Made by a program: the position numbers and the translations under genes
Notes under the pieces: model-generated
What the model was told of the DNA's origin: nothing
The model's input: only the letters and a program-made list of their open reading frames with translations
The model's database searches: none
NCBI RefSeq assembly: GCF_034096925.1
Contig: NZ_JAWZSQ010000001.1
Span: 248,001-312,000 of the forward strand
Reading direction: 5' to 3'
From: Patulibacter defluvii
GTDB lineage: Bacteria > Actinomycetota > Thermoleophilia > Solirubrobacterales > Solirubrobacteraceae
DNA: 64,000 nucleotides
In this document: positions 17,674 to 25,135 of the stretch, piece after piece
Layout: each line of letters starts with the position of its first letter
Numbering within the stretch: the stretch's first letter is position 1

Positions 17674-19328
17674 CCATCGGACCGGACGGGACCACGCGCC
17701 GCGAGGCGCTGCGACGGGTGGGGGCGGGCGGCGCGCTGCTGACGCTGCCGGGCCTGCTGGCCGCCTGCGGGAGCGACGGCGGCAGCGGCGGGCGCCGCCG
17801 GACCGACGGCGTCGCCGGGCCGGCGAGCGAGCGCGAGATCGACAGCCTCACCTGGTCGGTGCCGGAGCGGCCGGAGACCCTCGACATGGCGACCGGCTAC
17901 AACACCAACGGCATGATGGTCGCCGCCCTCGGCCTGGAGGGGCTGGTGGGGCTCGACGACCGCCTCCGCCCGATCCCGCTGCTGGCCGAGTCGTGGCGGC
18001 AGGAGGGGCCGCGGCGGACCGTCTACCGGATCCGTCGCGGCGTGAAATTCTGGGACGGCACGCCGCTGACGGCCGAGGACGTCGCCTTCTCGCTCGGCCG
18101 CCACATCGATCCCGACGTCGGCTCCCAGCTGGGCACCTTCTACGGCAACGTGGCGGCGATCGAGGCGACCGGGCCGCTCGAGGTGACGATCCGGATGAAG
18201 CAGCCGGACGCGCTCTTCCCGCACGCGCTGGTCGAGAGCTTCGTGGTGCCGAAGCGGCTGGCCCAGCGGCTCGGGCGCAAGCTCGGCCAGGCCGGTCCGA
18301 CGGTCAACGTGATCGGGACGGGGGCGTACCGGATCACCCGCTTCGACGACGTCCAGGCGACGGTCGAGCGCAACGAGGGCTACTGGGGGCAGCGGCCGCT
18401 GGTGCGGCGGGCGACGCTGAAGTTCGTCACCGACCCGCAGGCAAACCTGCTGGCGATGCGGGCGAAGGAGGTCGACGGGACGTTCGAGTACCCGCTGCCC
18501 CGCGCCCGCAACTGGGACCGGCTGCCGGCGGTCCGGACGGCCTACTCGCCGGGGATGGCGGTGGCGTTCCTCTCGTTCGACCTCAGCCGGCCGCCGTTCG
18601 ACGACCTGCACGTGCGGCGCGCGATCGCCCACGCCACCGACCGGGCCGGGATCGTGCGGGCCTTCCTCGGCGGCCACGGCCGGCCGGCGACGGCGATCCC
18701 CGCGCCGGAGAGCTGGGCCGACCTGGCCTCGCCCGAGGAGGTGCGCAAGATCTACGCCCGGATCCCCCAGTACGGCTTCGATCTGGATGCGGCGCGGCGC
18801 GAGCTGGCCCAGTCGGCTCACCCCCGCGGCTTCGCGGCCGAGGTCAGCTTCCCCAGCAACTCGCCCGAGCAGGGACGGGCGCTGGTCAGCCTGGGGGAGT
18901 CGCTGAAGCAGATCGGGATCCGGCTGCGGGTCCGCGAGCAGTCGCAGACGGCCTGGCTGGCGGCGCTCTACGCCCACGAGAACCTGGGCCTGCAGTTCCT
19001 CTCCCTGACCCCGGACTACGTCGATCCGGCCAACTTCCTGATCGGCGTCTACCCCAGCGCCAACGCGACCGAGAACAACTTCAACATCGCCAACTTCAAG
19101 GACCCGCGGGTCGATCGCCTGGTCGCCGAGCAGGCCGCGGCCAGCGACGACGGGGTGCGGGTGCGCGCGATCGCCGAGATCCTGCGCGTGTCGGGCGAGC
19201 AGCTGCCCTACTTCCCGGTCTGGTGGGAGGACACCCCGGTCGCGCTCCAGGAGCGGTTCGTCTACCGCGGCTTCAACAGCGTCTACTACGCCCAGAACTG
19301 GTTGGGGCGGATCGCCTTGCGGAGCTGA
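17670..19328 (+). CDS. ABC transporter substrate-binding lipoprotein (SBP family 5)
   Basis: 552 aa. The N-terminus combines a Tat-like twin-arginine stretch (TTRREALRRVG) with a lipobox LLAAC, so it is probably a Tat-exported lipoprotein. Family-5 signatures are LAESWRQEG, RIRRGVKFWDGTPLTAEDVAFSL, IEATGPLEVTIRMKQPD, IGTGAYRI and FDLSRPPFDDLHVRRAIAHATDR, typical of oligopeptide/dipeptide-binding proteins. It is the last gene of the ATGA-linked operon and supplies substrate to the importer encoded at 6026-9713. Placing the receptor last is unusual, since in most dpp/opp operons it comes first. Confidence 0.9.
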   Translation: MTIGPDGTTRREALRRVGAGGALLTLPGLLAACGSDGGSGGRRRTDGVAGPASEREIDSLTWSVPERPETLDMATGYNTNGMMVAALGLEGLVGLDDRLRPIPLLAESWRQEGPRRTVYRIRRGVKFWDGTPLTAEDVAFSLGRHIDPDVGSQLGTFYGNVAAIEATGPLEVTIRMKQPDALFPHALVESFVVPKRLAQRLGRKLGQAGPTVNVIGTGAYRITRFDDVQATVERNEGYWGQRPLVRRATLKFVTDPQANLLAMRAKEVDGTFEYPLPRARNWDRLPAVRTAYSPGMAVAFLSFDLSRPPFDDLHVRRAIAHATDRAGIVRAFLGGHGRPATAIPAPESWADLASPEEVRKIYARIPQYGFDLDAARRELAQSAHPRGFAAEVSFPSNSPEQGRALVSLGESLKQIGIRLRVREQSQTAWLAALYAHENLGLQFLSLTPDYVDPANFLIGVYPSANATENNFNIANFKDPRVDRLVAEQAAASDDGVRVRAIAEILRVSGEQLPYFPVWWEDTPVALQERFVYRGFNSVYYAQNWLGRIALRS

Positions 19329-19378
19329 CGAGCGGGCGACCGTAGACACGGACATGCGCGACCTGCGAGCGTGCGCGC

Positions 19379-19847
19379 ATGTCCACCCGCACCACCATCT
19401 CCGCAGCCCTCGCCGGCGTCGTCGCCGCCGCCGGACTCGCCGTCGGCGCCGCGCCCGCCTCGGCCGCGCTCGGCCGCGCTCGGCGAGTGTCCCTCGGGGA
19501 AGCTCTGCCTCTGGTTCAACAGCAACTACGCCGGGGCGCGCTCCGACCTCCAGATCACCGACGGCAGCCTCGCCAACGAGCTGTTCAACGACGGCCCGGC
19601 CGGACGCAACGGCTGGCTGGTCCAGGTCGAGGACAACGCCGCCTCGGTCGCCAACCGGACCGGCGGCTACGTCGAGCTGTACGGGCGCCGCAACTGCCAG
19701 CTCGGCGACGGCTTCGGTGATCTGCAGGCGGGCGAGGAGGACAACCTCGCCGACCTCGGGCTCAAGAACAAGGTCTCGTCGGTGAGGATCTGGGTCCGCT
19801 CCCAGAACCGCGACGCCTGCGCCAACGTCAACTCGGGCGGGTACTGA
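19379..19847 (+). pseudogene. Secreted I36-like peptidase inhibitor, frame-shifted between signal peptide and mature domain
   Basis: ATG 19379 encodes a good signal peptide (MSTRTTISAALAGVVAAAGL, then AVGAAPASA). The mature domain (CPSGKLCLWFNSNYAGAR, NGWLVQVEDNAASVANRT, NNLADLGLKNKVSSVRIW-like strands, paired Cys) lies in the +1-shifted frame and ends at 19847. It resembles the beta/gamma-crystallin-like inhibitor family I36 (SMPI type). The shift is caused by a 10-bp tandem duplication (19461-19480); removing one copy restores an uninterrupted reading A-P-A-S-A-A-L-G-E-C-P-S-G-K. As written, the signal-peptide frame runs to 19720 as nonsense. It is either a recent inactivation, a slippage switch, or a sequencing error. 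Confidence 0.75.
19461..19480 (+). repeat. 10-bp tandem duplication causing the frameshift
   Basis: CGGCCGCGCT occurs twice in direct tandem (19461-19470 and 19471-19480) and is followed by CGGC, the start of a third copy. Its length is not a multiple of three and it sits exactly at the signal-peptide/mature-domain junction. Confidence 0.9.
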
Positions 19848-19862
19848 GCCGGGACGTCGCGC

Positions 19863-20402
19863 CTAGTGACCCGAGCCGTTCCAGGCCGCGCGGAGCTGGT
19901 CGCGGTGCGACGTGGCGATCGATGCGCTCGCGCCCACATCGACGGGGGTCACCATGCAGTCGGAGGCGTTCGAGCTGTGGGCCATGCCGATGAAGTGGCC
20001 CAGCTCGTGGCAGGCGAGCACCCTGCGTTGGTTCGAACTGTATGCGTAGGAGGTGTTGAGCTGGAGGTGGCCGTGGCCCGCGTGGTATCCGGCGTTGTAG
20101 GCGTACCCGCCCCACCCGGTGGCGCCGTAGCTGGTGTCGACCGCGTGGACGATCGAGGCGTCGTGGCCGGTGGTCGGGAACCGCAACGACCCGTCCATCT
20201 TGGAATGCCATGCCAGCTGCGCCCAGCGGACCTCGTCCCAGAAGGTCGTGCTCGTCCCGTTGATGAAGTTGATGTCGCGGCCATGGCGGTTGTGCGAGAG
20301 GTTGCCTCCGTCGTACAGGACGTGCCCCGACGCCGGCGCCGTGAGTCCTGCGCTTGTGGCGGCTATCGCCGCGAGCGTCACGAGGAGGCGGTGGCCTCTC
20401 AT
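19863..20402 (-). CDS. Secreted metzincin-type zinc metalloprotease
   Basis: 179 aa with a signal peptide (MRGHRLLVTLAAIAATSAGL, cleavage near ASG-HV). The zinc-binding motif HELGHFIGMAH matches HExxHxxGxxH of metzincins (matrixin-like). A Met follows ten residues later in SNASDCMVTP as a plausible Met-turn. At about 155 mature residues it is a minimal catalytic domain, and no long pro-region is visible. GC is lower than in the neighbours. ATG 20402 overlaps the stop of the upstream gene (ATGA), so the two are co-translated. It converges on the inhibitor-like gene just to its left, a protease/inhibitor neighbourhood. Confidence 0.82.
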   Translation of the reverse strand: MRGHRLLVTLAAIAATSAGLTAPASGHVLYDGGNLSHNRHGRDINFINGTSTTFWDEVRWAQLAWHSKMDGSLRFPTTGHDASIVHAVDTSYGATGWGGYAYNAGYHAGHGHLQLNTSYAYSSNQRRVLACHELGHFIGMAHSSNASDCMVTPVDVGASASIATSHRDQLRAAWNGSGH

Positions 20403-20983
20403 CGCATCGCCTCTCTGATCGTCGCCGCGACCGCCTCGATCGACTGACCGTCGAGGACCGCGGCCGTCGGGGAGTCGGTCAGCGACGATGCCCGGCCGTC
20501 GCGGATCTCGATCCGTCCCTCGGGGCCGAAGGGGATCAGCAGGCCGTCCTCGGCCCGGCGGGTCGCCAGCAGCATGTAGACCTGGCCGGGCTCGTACGGG
20601 GGATCGTCCGTGATCCAGACCGTGTCGTTGCCGGTCTTGAAGAGGCGGATCCGCCCGACCGCGTCGCCCTTCCACTGCTCCTCGACCCGCAGCGTCACGA
20701 CCTGGGTCGGGAGCGGCGCGGCGTCGGCAGCGCTCGGCGTCGGCAGCGGCTCGCCGGTCTCCACCCGCACCACGGTCGCGGCCCCGGCGAAGTCGGCCCC
20801 GCGGACCAACTCGGCGAACGACGCCGGACCGATCCACGAGGCGTGGGAGCGGGCCCCGTGGCGCTGGGCCGGCGTGCCGCCCTTCGCCCACGGGCGGGCC
20901 GAGCCGGCCGTGAGCACGAGGCCCACCGCGACGGCCGTCACGAGGGTCACCGTGGCGAGGCTCGTGAGGACGGTCCGGTTCAT
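20399..20983 (-). CDS. Secreted or membrane-anchored protein of unknown function, partner of the metalloprotease
   Basis: 194 aa. The N-terminal hydrophobic segment LATVTLVTAVAVGLVLTAG acts as signal or anchor. The rest is a beta-rich domain: FAELVRGADFAGAATVVRVETG, VVTLRVEEQWKGDAVGRIRLFKTGNDTVW, EPGQVYMLLATR and LIPFGPEGRIEIRDG. This pattern (a secreted domain with VxxxWKG and YLxF/L-type strands) resembles small extracellular domains of Bacillus and actinobacterial proteins that I cannot name with certainty. Translationally coupled (ATGA) to the metzincin, suggesting a joint extracellular role such as chaperone or regulator. The 171-nt gap to 21155 holds the divergent promoters, with a local A/T-rich patch at 21060-21075. 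Confidence 0.7.
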   Translation of the reverse strand: MNRTVLTSLATVTLVTAVAVGLVLTAGSARPWAKGGTPAQRHGARSHASWIGPASFAELVRGADFAGAATVVRVETGEPLPTPSAADAAPLPTQVVTLRVEEQWKGDAVGRIRLFKTGNDTVWITDDPPYEPGQVYMLLATRRAEDGLLIPFGPEGRIEIRDGRASSLTDSPTAAVLDGQSIEAVAATIREAMR

Positions 20984-21154
20984 CGCTCGCCGCACCCTAG
21001 GAGCGCCGCGGTCGGCCCGCCAGTCCGATCGATCACAGCTCCTGCCCCCCCTGGCCCGTGATAAAACACAATCGCGTCCCCATTCGGCGTAGGCTCGCTC
21101 CCGAGCGCCGACCGGGTCGCGGTCGGCGGGGGCCAACGACCGAGGGGGCGCCTG

Positions 21155-22075
21155 ATGGTGCGTGTGGTGGACGTCGCGGGGATGCGGATCCAGATCGACC
21201 AGGAGCTGACGACCGGCTACGACGATCCGGCGAAGATCGAGCCCGATCGGCAGCCGCAGCAGTACATCGACCAGAACGCGTTCAGCTGCGACACCATGGT
21301 CGAGACGGTGATGCTGACCGCGCGGCAGGCGAAGTTCAGCGCCGCGATCACGGTGCTGTCGGCGGACGATCCGGCCGAGGTGGGCAACTGGACCGTCGGG
21401 TTCGCGCAGAACGTCGTCACCTACAACCGCTACGCGTTCTACGGCGACGATCTGCGGGGGCAGATCACCGAGAACTTCCAGTACGGCGCCGCGCTGCGCG
21501 ACAGCGACATCGGCTCGCTGCCCTTCTACGAACGCGGCGGCGGCGCGACCGAGGAGCTGCAGATCGGCGTGCCGCTGCAGATCGAGTGCCGGGACGACCC
21601 GCGGTGGCCGGTACCGGTGGCGATCCACGGCCGCGGGGTCGACGCCTCCCTGACCCAGACCCAGGCCGCCAACCGCTTCATGATCTGGCTGATGCTGGCC
21701 CGGACGACCGACCACGACCGGCGGATCGTGCTGCTCGGCCGGGCTCCCTGGCGGGCGACGCTCGACGCCAAGGAGGTCGGCGGCGGGATCGTCTGGACCG
21801 ACCCGGTGACCACGGTCTTCGGCGCCGTGCAGCCGCTCGAGCAGCAGTACGACGCCAGCACCATCCCACCGGTCGGCGGCGGCGAGCTGGTGCCCGACCT
21901 GCGCGAGCTCGAGGCGCACACCTACATCCAGGGTCACCTGACCCACAACGACGGCGGCGAGCACCGGCTGCTGGTCGAGTGGATCTACACCGACGCCGAG
22001 TGCGCGGTCCCGTGGGAGCAGAAGCCCGACCCGACCACCATCCGCAACTGGCTGGCCGGCGAGCAGACGCCCTAG
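21155..22075 (+). CDS. Hypothetical protein, 306 aa
   Basis: I do not recognise a family. There is no signal peptide or transmembrane segment, so it is presumably cytoplasmic. The N-terminal half has aromatic-rich strands (NWTVGFAQNVVTYNRYAFYGDD, ENFQYGAALRDSDIGSLPFYE). The middle has AANRFMIWLMLARTTDHDRRIVLLGRAPWRATLDAKEV, and the end WIYTDAECAVPWEQKPDPTTIRNWLAG. Repeated acidic D/E and W/Y residues suggest a folded beta domain rather than disorder. ATG 21155 has an upstream GAGGGGGCG stretch as ribosome site. It stands alone between divergent and downstream promoters. Confidence 0.7.
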   Translation: MVRVVDVAGMRIQIDQELTTGYDDPAKIEPDRQPQQYIDQNAFSCDTMVETVMLTARQAKFSAAITVLSADDPAEVGNWTVGFAQNVVTYNRYAFYGDDLRGQITENFQYGAALRDSDIGSLPFYERGGGATEELQIGVPLQIECRDDPRWPVPVAIHGRGVDASLTQTQAANRFMIWLMLARTTDHDRRIVLLGRAPWRATLDAKEVGGGIVWTDPVTTVFGAVQPLEQQYDASTIPPVGGGELVPDLRELEAHTYIQGHLTHNDGGEHRLLVEWIYTDAECAVPWEQKPDPTTIRNWLAGEQTP

Positions 22076-22137
22076 CCGCGGCGGCGGCCGGCCAGCCAGA
22101 GCGCGGCGACCGCGACCGCGCCGCCGACCGGCGGCCG

Positions 22138-22170
22138 TTCATCTGCGCTTCATGGGCCCCTCGCGAGCAT
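22138..22170 (+). promoter_or_regulatory. TTCAT direct-repeat box and -10-like site
   Basis: TTCAT at 22138-22142 and 22149-22153 are spaced 11 bp apart (same helix face). A -10-like GAGCAT follows at 22165-22170, 16 bases after the start of the second TTCAT. The same layout occurs at 38962 and 41297. Such 11-bp direct repeats are the usual target type of OmpR/PhoB-family response regulators. Confidence 0.6.
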
Positions 22171-22207
22171 GGCCCCATCGCTCATCCGACTCCCTCAGGA
22201 GACCACC

Positions 22208-23188
22208 ATGCTCACCACCTCGTTCCGCTCCCGCCTCGCCCTGATCGCCGTCGTCGGCGCCTCGCTGGGCACCGCCCTTCCAAGCGCCGCGTCGGCCGAC
22301 GCCGACGCGATCCGCCCCACCAACGTCCCCGACTGGACCGTCAGCGAGGGCCAGACCTCCGACCTGCGGATCAAGCTCACCTGTCAGCGCGGCTACGGCA
22401 CCTGCACCTTCCTGGTCGACGCGATCCCGCTGACCGCCGCGCGGCCCGGGGACTTCGTCGCCAAGACCTCGCCGGCCCGGGCGAAGCTGAAGATCCGCCG
22501 CGCCGGCCACTCGATGATCGCGACGGTCCGCTTCACCGCCGTCGCCGACGGCGTCTGCGAGGGCACCGAGACCGCCCGCGTGCGGGTGATCAAGCGGACC
22601 CGCCGCGAGGGCCAGCGTCGCGACTACGGCGACATCACGATCGAGGACCGCGACTGCGACACCCCGCCGACGCCCAAGCCGGACCCGACGCCCGACCCGC
22701 AGCCGAAGCCCGATCCGACGCCGAAGCCGGACCCGGCCCCGCCGTTGCCCGCCGACTCCGGCAGCCCGACCGTCCGCACCACCGCGCTGACCAACGGCAC
22801 CCTCGGCGAGTGCGTCACCCCCGACTGGATCGGCACCCAGACCACCGGCGGCTGGTTCAACCGCGGCTGCGCGGTCAAGGTCAGCTGCCCGCCCAGCGCC
22901 CAGGTCTGCAGCGTCCATTCCGAGTCGCGCCACGTGCTCGAGCGGGCGATCGACGGCGAGCGGCTGTCGCTGAACTCGCGGGTCACCGTCTTCAGCGCCG
23001 GCGGCGTCTCGTACTGGTTCCGCGACCAGTCGTCGGCCAACCAGGGCTTCACGCGCAACGAGGACCCGGGCGTGATGATCCGCGGCGGCGAGTCCGCGCG
23101 GGTCGAGTGCAACGGCGTCCGGATCGCGCCGACGGTCCCGAACCGCTCGCTGATCGGCTGCTCGCTGGCCGTCGAGCGGGTCTCCTAG
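22208..23188 (+). CDS. Secreted two-domain protein with PKPDPTP linker
   Basis: 326 aa. The signal peptide ends near SAASA-DA (residue about 31). The first domain (about 38-150) has Calx-beta-like strands (DWTVSEGQTSDLRIKLTC, GTCTFLVDAIPLTAARPGDF, FTAVADGVCEGTETARVRV). A Pro/Lys/Asp linker (PKPDPTP type, about 155-180) leads to a Cys-containing C-terminal domain (GWFNRGCAVKVSCPPSAQVCSVHSE to RSLIGCSLAVERVS). ATG 22208 is chosen over 22169 because AGGAG lies 7 nt upstream and it begins the signal peptide. Function unknown; extracellular adhesion or binding is plausible. It is preceded by the TTCAT box. Confidence 0.78.
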   Translation: MLTTSFRSRLALIAVVGASLGTALPSAASADADAIRPTNVPDWTVSEGQTSDLRIKLTCQRGYGTCTFLVDAIPLTAARPGDFVAKTSPARAKLKIRRAGHSMIATVRFTAVADGVCEGTETARVRVIKRTRREGQRRDYGDITIEDRDCDTPPTPKPDPTPDPQPKPDPTPKPDPAPPLPADSGSPTVRTTALTNGTLGECVTPDWIGTQTTGGWFNRGCAVKVSCPPSAQVCSVHSESRHVLERAIDGERLSLNSRVTVFSAGGVSYWFRDQSSANQGFTRNEDPGVMIRGGESARVECNGVRIAPTVPNRSLIGCSLAVERVS

Positions 23189-23303
23189 CGGCGCGGGACG
23201 CGGGCCCTGCGACCGCTAGGTCCAGGGTCCGCTCCCGATTGTCGGCCTCGGCGCCGCTGCTGTCTGATCGGCCCTCGACGTTCGTCCACGTAGGGGGAGA
23301 GAG

Positions 23304-25109
23304 ATGCAACGCACGGGTTCCAAGCTGTCGCTGCTGGCGGCGACCGCCTGTTCGGTCGCGCTGGTTCCAGCCGCCGGCGCCGAGGCCAAGCCGACGCCGC
23401 TGAAGCCGCTGCTCGCGCCGCTGCTGAATCCGCTGCAGGCCGTCGACCGCGGCCTGCTCGACCTCGACGGCGACCGGGCGGGGCTGCTCGAGGAGCTGCT
23501 GCTGGAGAGCTGCAACCCGCTCACCGCCAGGGACACCGACGGCGGCGGGATCGCCGACGGCGTCGAGATCGACCGCGGCCTCGACTGCCTCAACCCCGCC
23601 GACGACAAGGAGGTCCCGACCGACGATCGCGACGGCGACGGCTTTCCGGTACCGGAGGACTGCGACGACCACGACGCGGCGATCCACCCCAACCAGCCCG
23701 ATCCGGCCGACGTCAAGGCGATCGACCTCGACTGCGACGGCTTCGACGGCGACCCCGACGACGGGATCTTCGTCACCCCGACCGGCGACGACGGTGCCGC
23801 CGGCACCCGCGAGGCGCCGCTGCGCAACGTCCAGAACGCGGTCGACCTGGCCTCCGCGACCGGCAAGGACGTCTACATCGACTCCGCCGTCTACAGCGCG
23901 GACACCGCGGGCGTGATCCTGCGCGACGGGGTCAACCTGTACGGCGGCTACCGGGCCGAGGACGGCTGGTCGCGGATCGCCCTGACCAGCGCCACGCGGA
24001 TCGAGGGCTCGCCGCAGGCGGCACTGGCCCAGGACGGCGTCGCCGCCGAACTGCAGCTGCTCGAGCTGCGCGCGACCCCCGACGCCTCGACCCGCAGCGT
24101 CTACGGCCTGCGGGTGGTCCACGAGACCGGCACCGACGCCGCGATCACGCTCCGCAAGGTCCGCGTCCGGGCCGCCGACGCGGTCGCCGGCACCCGCGGC
24201 GCCCACGGGGCCGACGGCGCCGACGGCAACCCCGGCCAGGCCGGCGGCCCGGGCGACGAGGACGGCGATCGCGGCAGCGGCGGCAACGGCGGCACCAGCC
24301 CGCTCAACTACGGCGGTCGCGGCGGCAGCGGCGGCCACGAGGACCAGGACGGCAACTTCGGCGCGCCGGGCGAGGGACCGTTCGGCGGCAACCCCGGCCG
24401 CGGCGGCTTCGAGCACGGCTGCGACGGCGGCGAGGATGGCGTGCCCGGCCAGGACGGCGGCGCGGGCAGCTCCGGCAGCCAGGGTGCCGGCGGCACCAAC
24501 AGCCTCGCCGAGGCCCGCTTCACCTTCGTCGCCGACCTCGCCGAGCCCGGCGGCAACGGCACCGACGGCAGCGGCGGTGGCGGCGGCGGTGGCGGTGCCG
24601 GCCAGGGCGGCGCGGCCTGCGTCGACGGCGGCGGCGCGGGCGGAGGCGGCGGCGGGGCCGGCGGCTTCGGCGCCTTCGGGGCCGGCGCGGGCACGCCCGG
24701 CGGCGGCTCGTTCGGCATCTACCTCTACAACGCCCGCGTGCGGGTGCTCGACGGCTCCAGCGTCGTCGCCGGCGACGGCGGGCCCGGCGGCGACGGCGGC
24801 CGCGGCGGCGTGCCCGGCACCGGTGGCGCCGGGGGCGTCGGCGGCAGCGTGACCGACGACGGCGTCGGCACCCCGGACGGCGAGGTCGGGAAGGGCGGCA
24901 AGGGCGGCAAGGGCGGCGACGGCGGCCGCGGCGGCCACGGCGGCGGCGGCGCCGGTGGTCCGAGCGCCGCGATCGGCCAGTTCGGCAGCGCCGGCTCCGA
25001 GGTCGTCGGCTCGACCCTCCAGCACGGTGACGGCGGCCCCGGCGGCGACGGTCCTCGCGGCCCCGACCACGACGGCCAGAGCGGCCTGTCCGGAGACCTC
25101 CTGCCGTAA
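23304..25109 (+). CDS. Secreted Ca-binding, glycine-rich repeat protein
   Basis: 601 aa. A signal peptide (to about AEA-KP) is followed by two Ca-binding aspartate-rich motifs of thrombospondin type-3/MopE style: DTDGGGIADGVE, then DRDGDGFPVPEDCDDHDAAIHPNQPDPADVKAIDLDCDG, at about 75-150. A right-handed beta-helix-like part (APLRNVQNAVDLASATGKDVYIDS) follows. Residues about 285-590 are overwhelmingly Gly with Asp/Ala/Pro, broken near 430-445 and 470-485 by short beta segments. No cell-wall sorting signal is visible. It is 26 nt upstream of the 1058-aa repeat protein, probably one operon. Likely an extracellular matrix or surface protein; biochemical role unknown. Confidence 0.8.
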   Translation: MQRTGSKLSLLAATACSVALVPAAGAEAKPTPLKPLLAPLLNPLQAVDRGLLDLDGDRAGLLEELLLESCNPLTARDTDGGGIADGVEIDRGLDCLNPADDKEVPTDDRDGDGFPVPEDCDDHDAAIHPNQPDPADVKAIDLDCDGFDGDPDDGIFVTPTGDDGAAGTREAPLRNVQNAVDLASATGKDVYIDSAVYSADTAGVILRDGVNLYGGYRAEDGWSRIALTSATRIEGSPQAALAQDGVAAELQLLELRATPDASTRSVYGLRVVHETGTDAAITLRKVRVRAADAVAGTRGAHGADGADGNPGQAGGPGDEDGDRGSGGNGGTSPLNYGGRGGSGGHEDQDGNFGAPGEGPFGGNPGRGGFEHGCDGGEDGVPGQDGGAGSSGSQGAGGTNSLAEARFTFVADLAEPGGNGTDGSGGGGGGGGAGQGGAACVDGGGAGGGGGGAGGFGAFGAGAGTPGGGSFGIYLYNARVRVLDGSSVVAGDGGPGGDGGRGGVPGTGGAGGVGGSVTDDGVGTPDGEVGKGGKGGKGGDGGRGGHGGGGAGGPSAAIGQFGSAGSEVVGSTLQHGDGGPGGDGPRGPDHDGQSGLSGDLLP

Positions 25110-25135
25110 GGCGGAGCCCGACGGGAGCGACACGC

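Noticed and set aside
22169..22207. ATG 22169 as start of the secreted protein at 22208
   Set aside because: It adds 13 residues before the signal peptide and overlaps the -10-like site; ATG 22208 has AGGAG.
22670..22745. PKPDPTP-type repeat as a tandem-repeat or mobile element
   Set aside because: It is an ordinary Pro/Asp linker between two domains and similar linkers occur in the hydrolase at 41399.
24180..25080. Short DNA repeats suggesting a CRISPR array or satellite
   Set aside because: They are codon-level GGC/GGN repeats of a glycine-rich protein in one frame, with no constant repeat plus unique spacer pattern.
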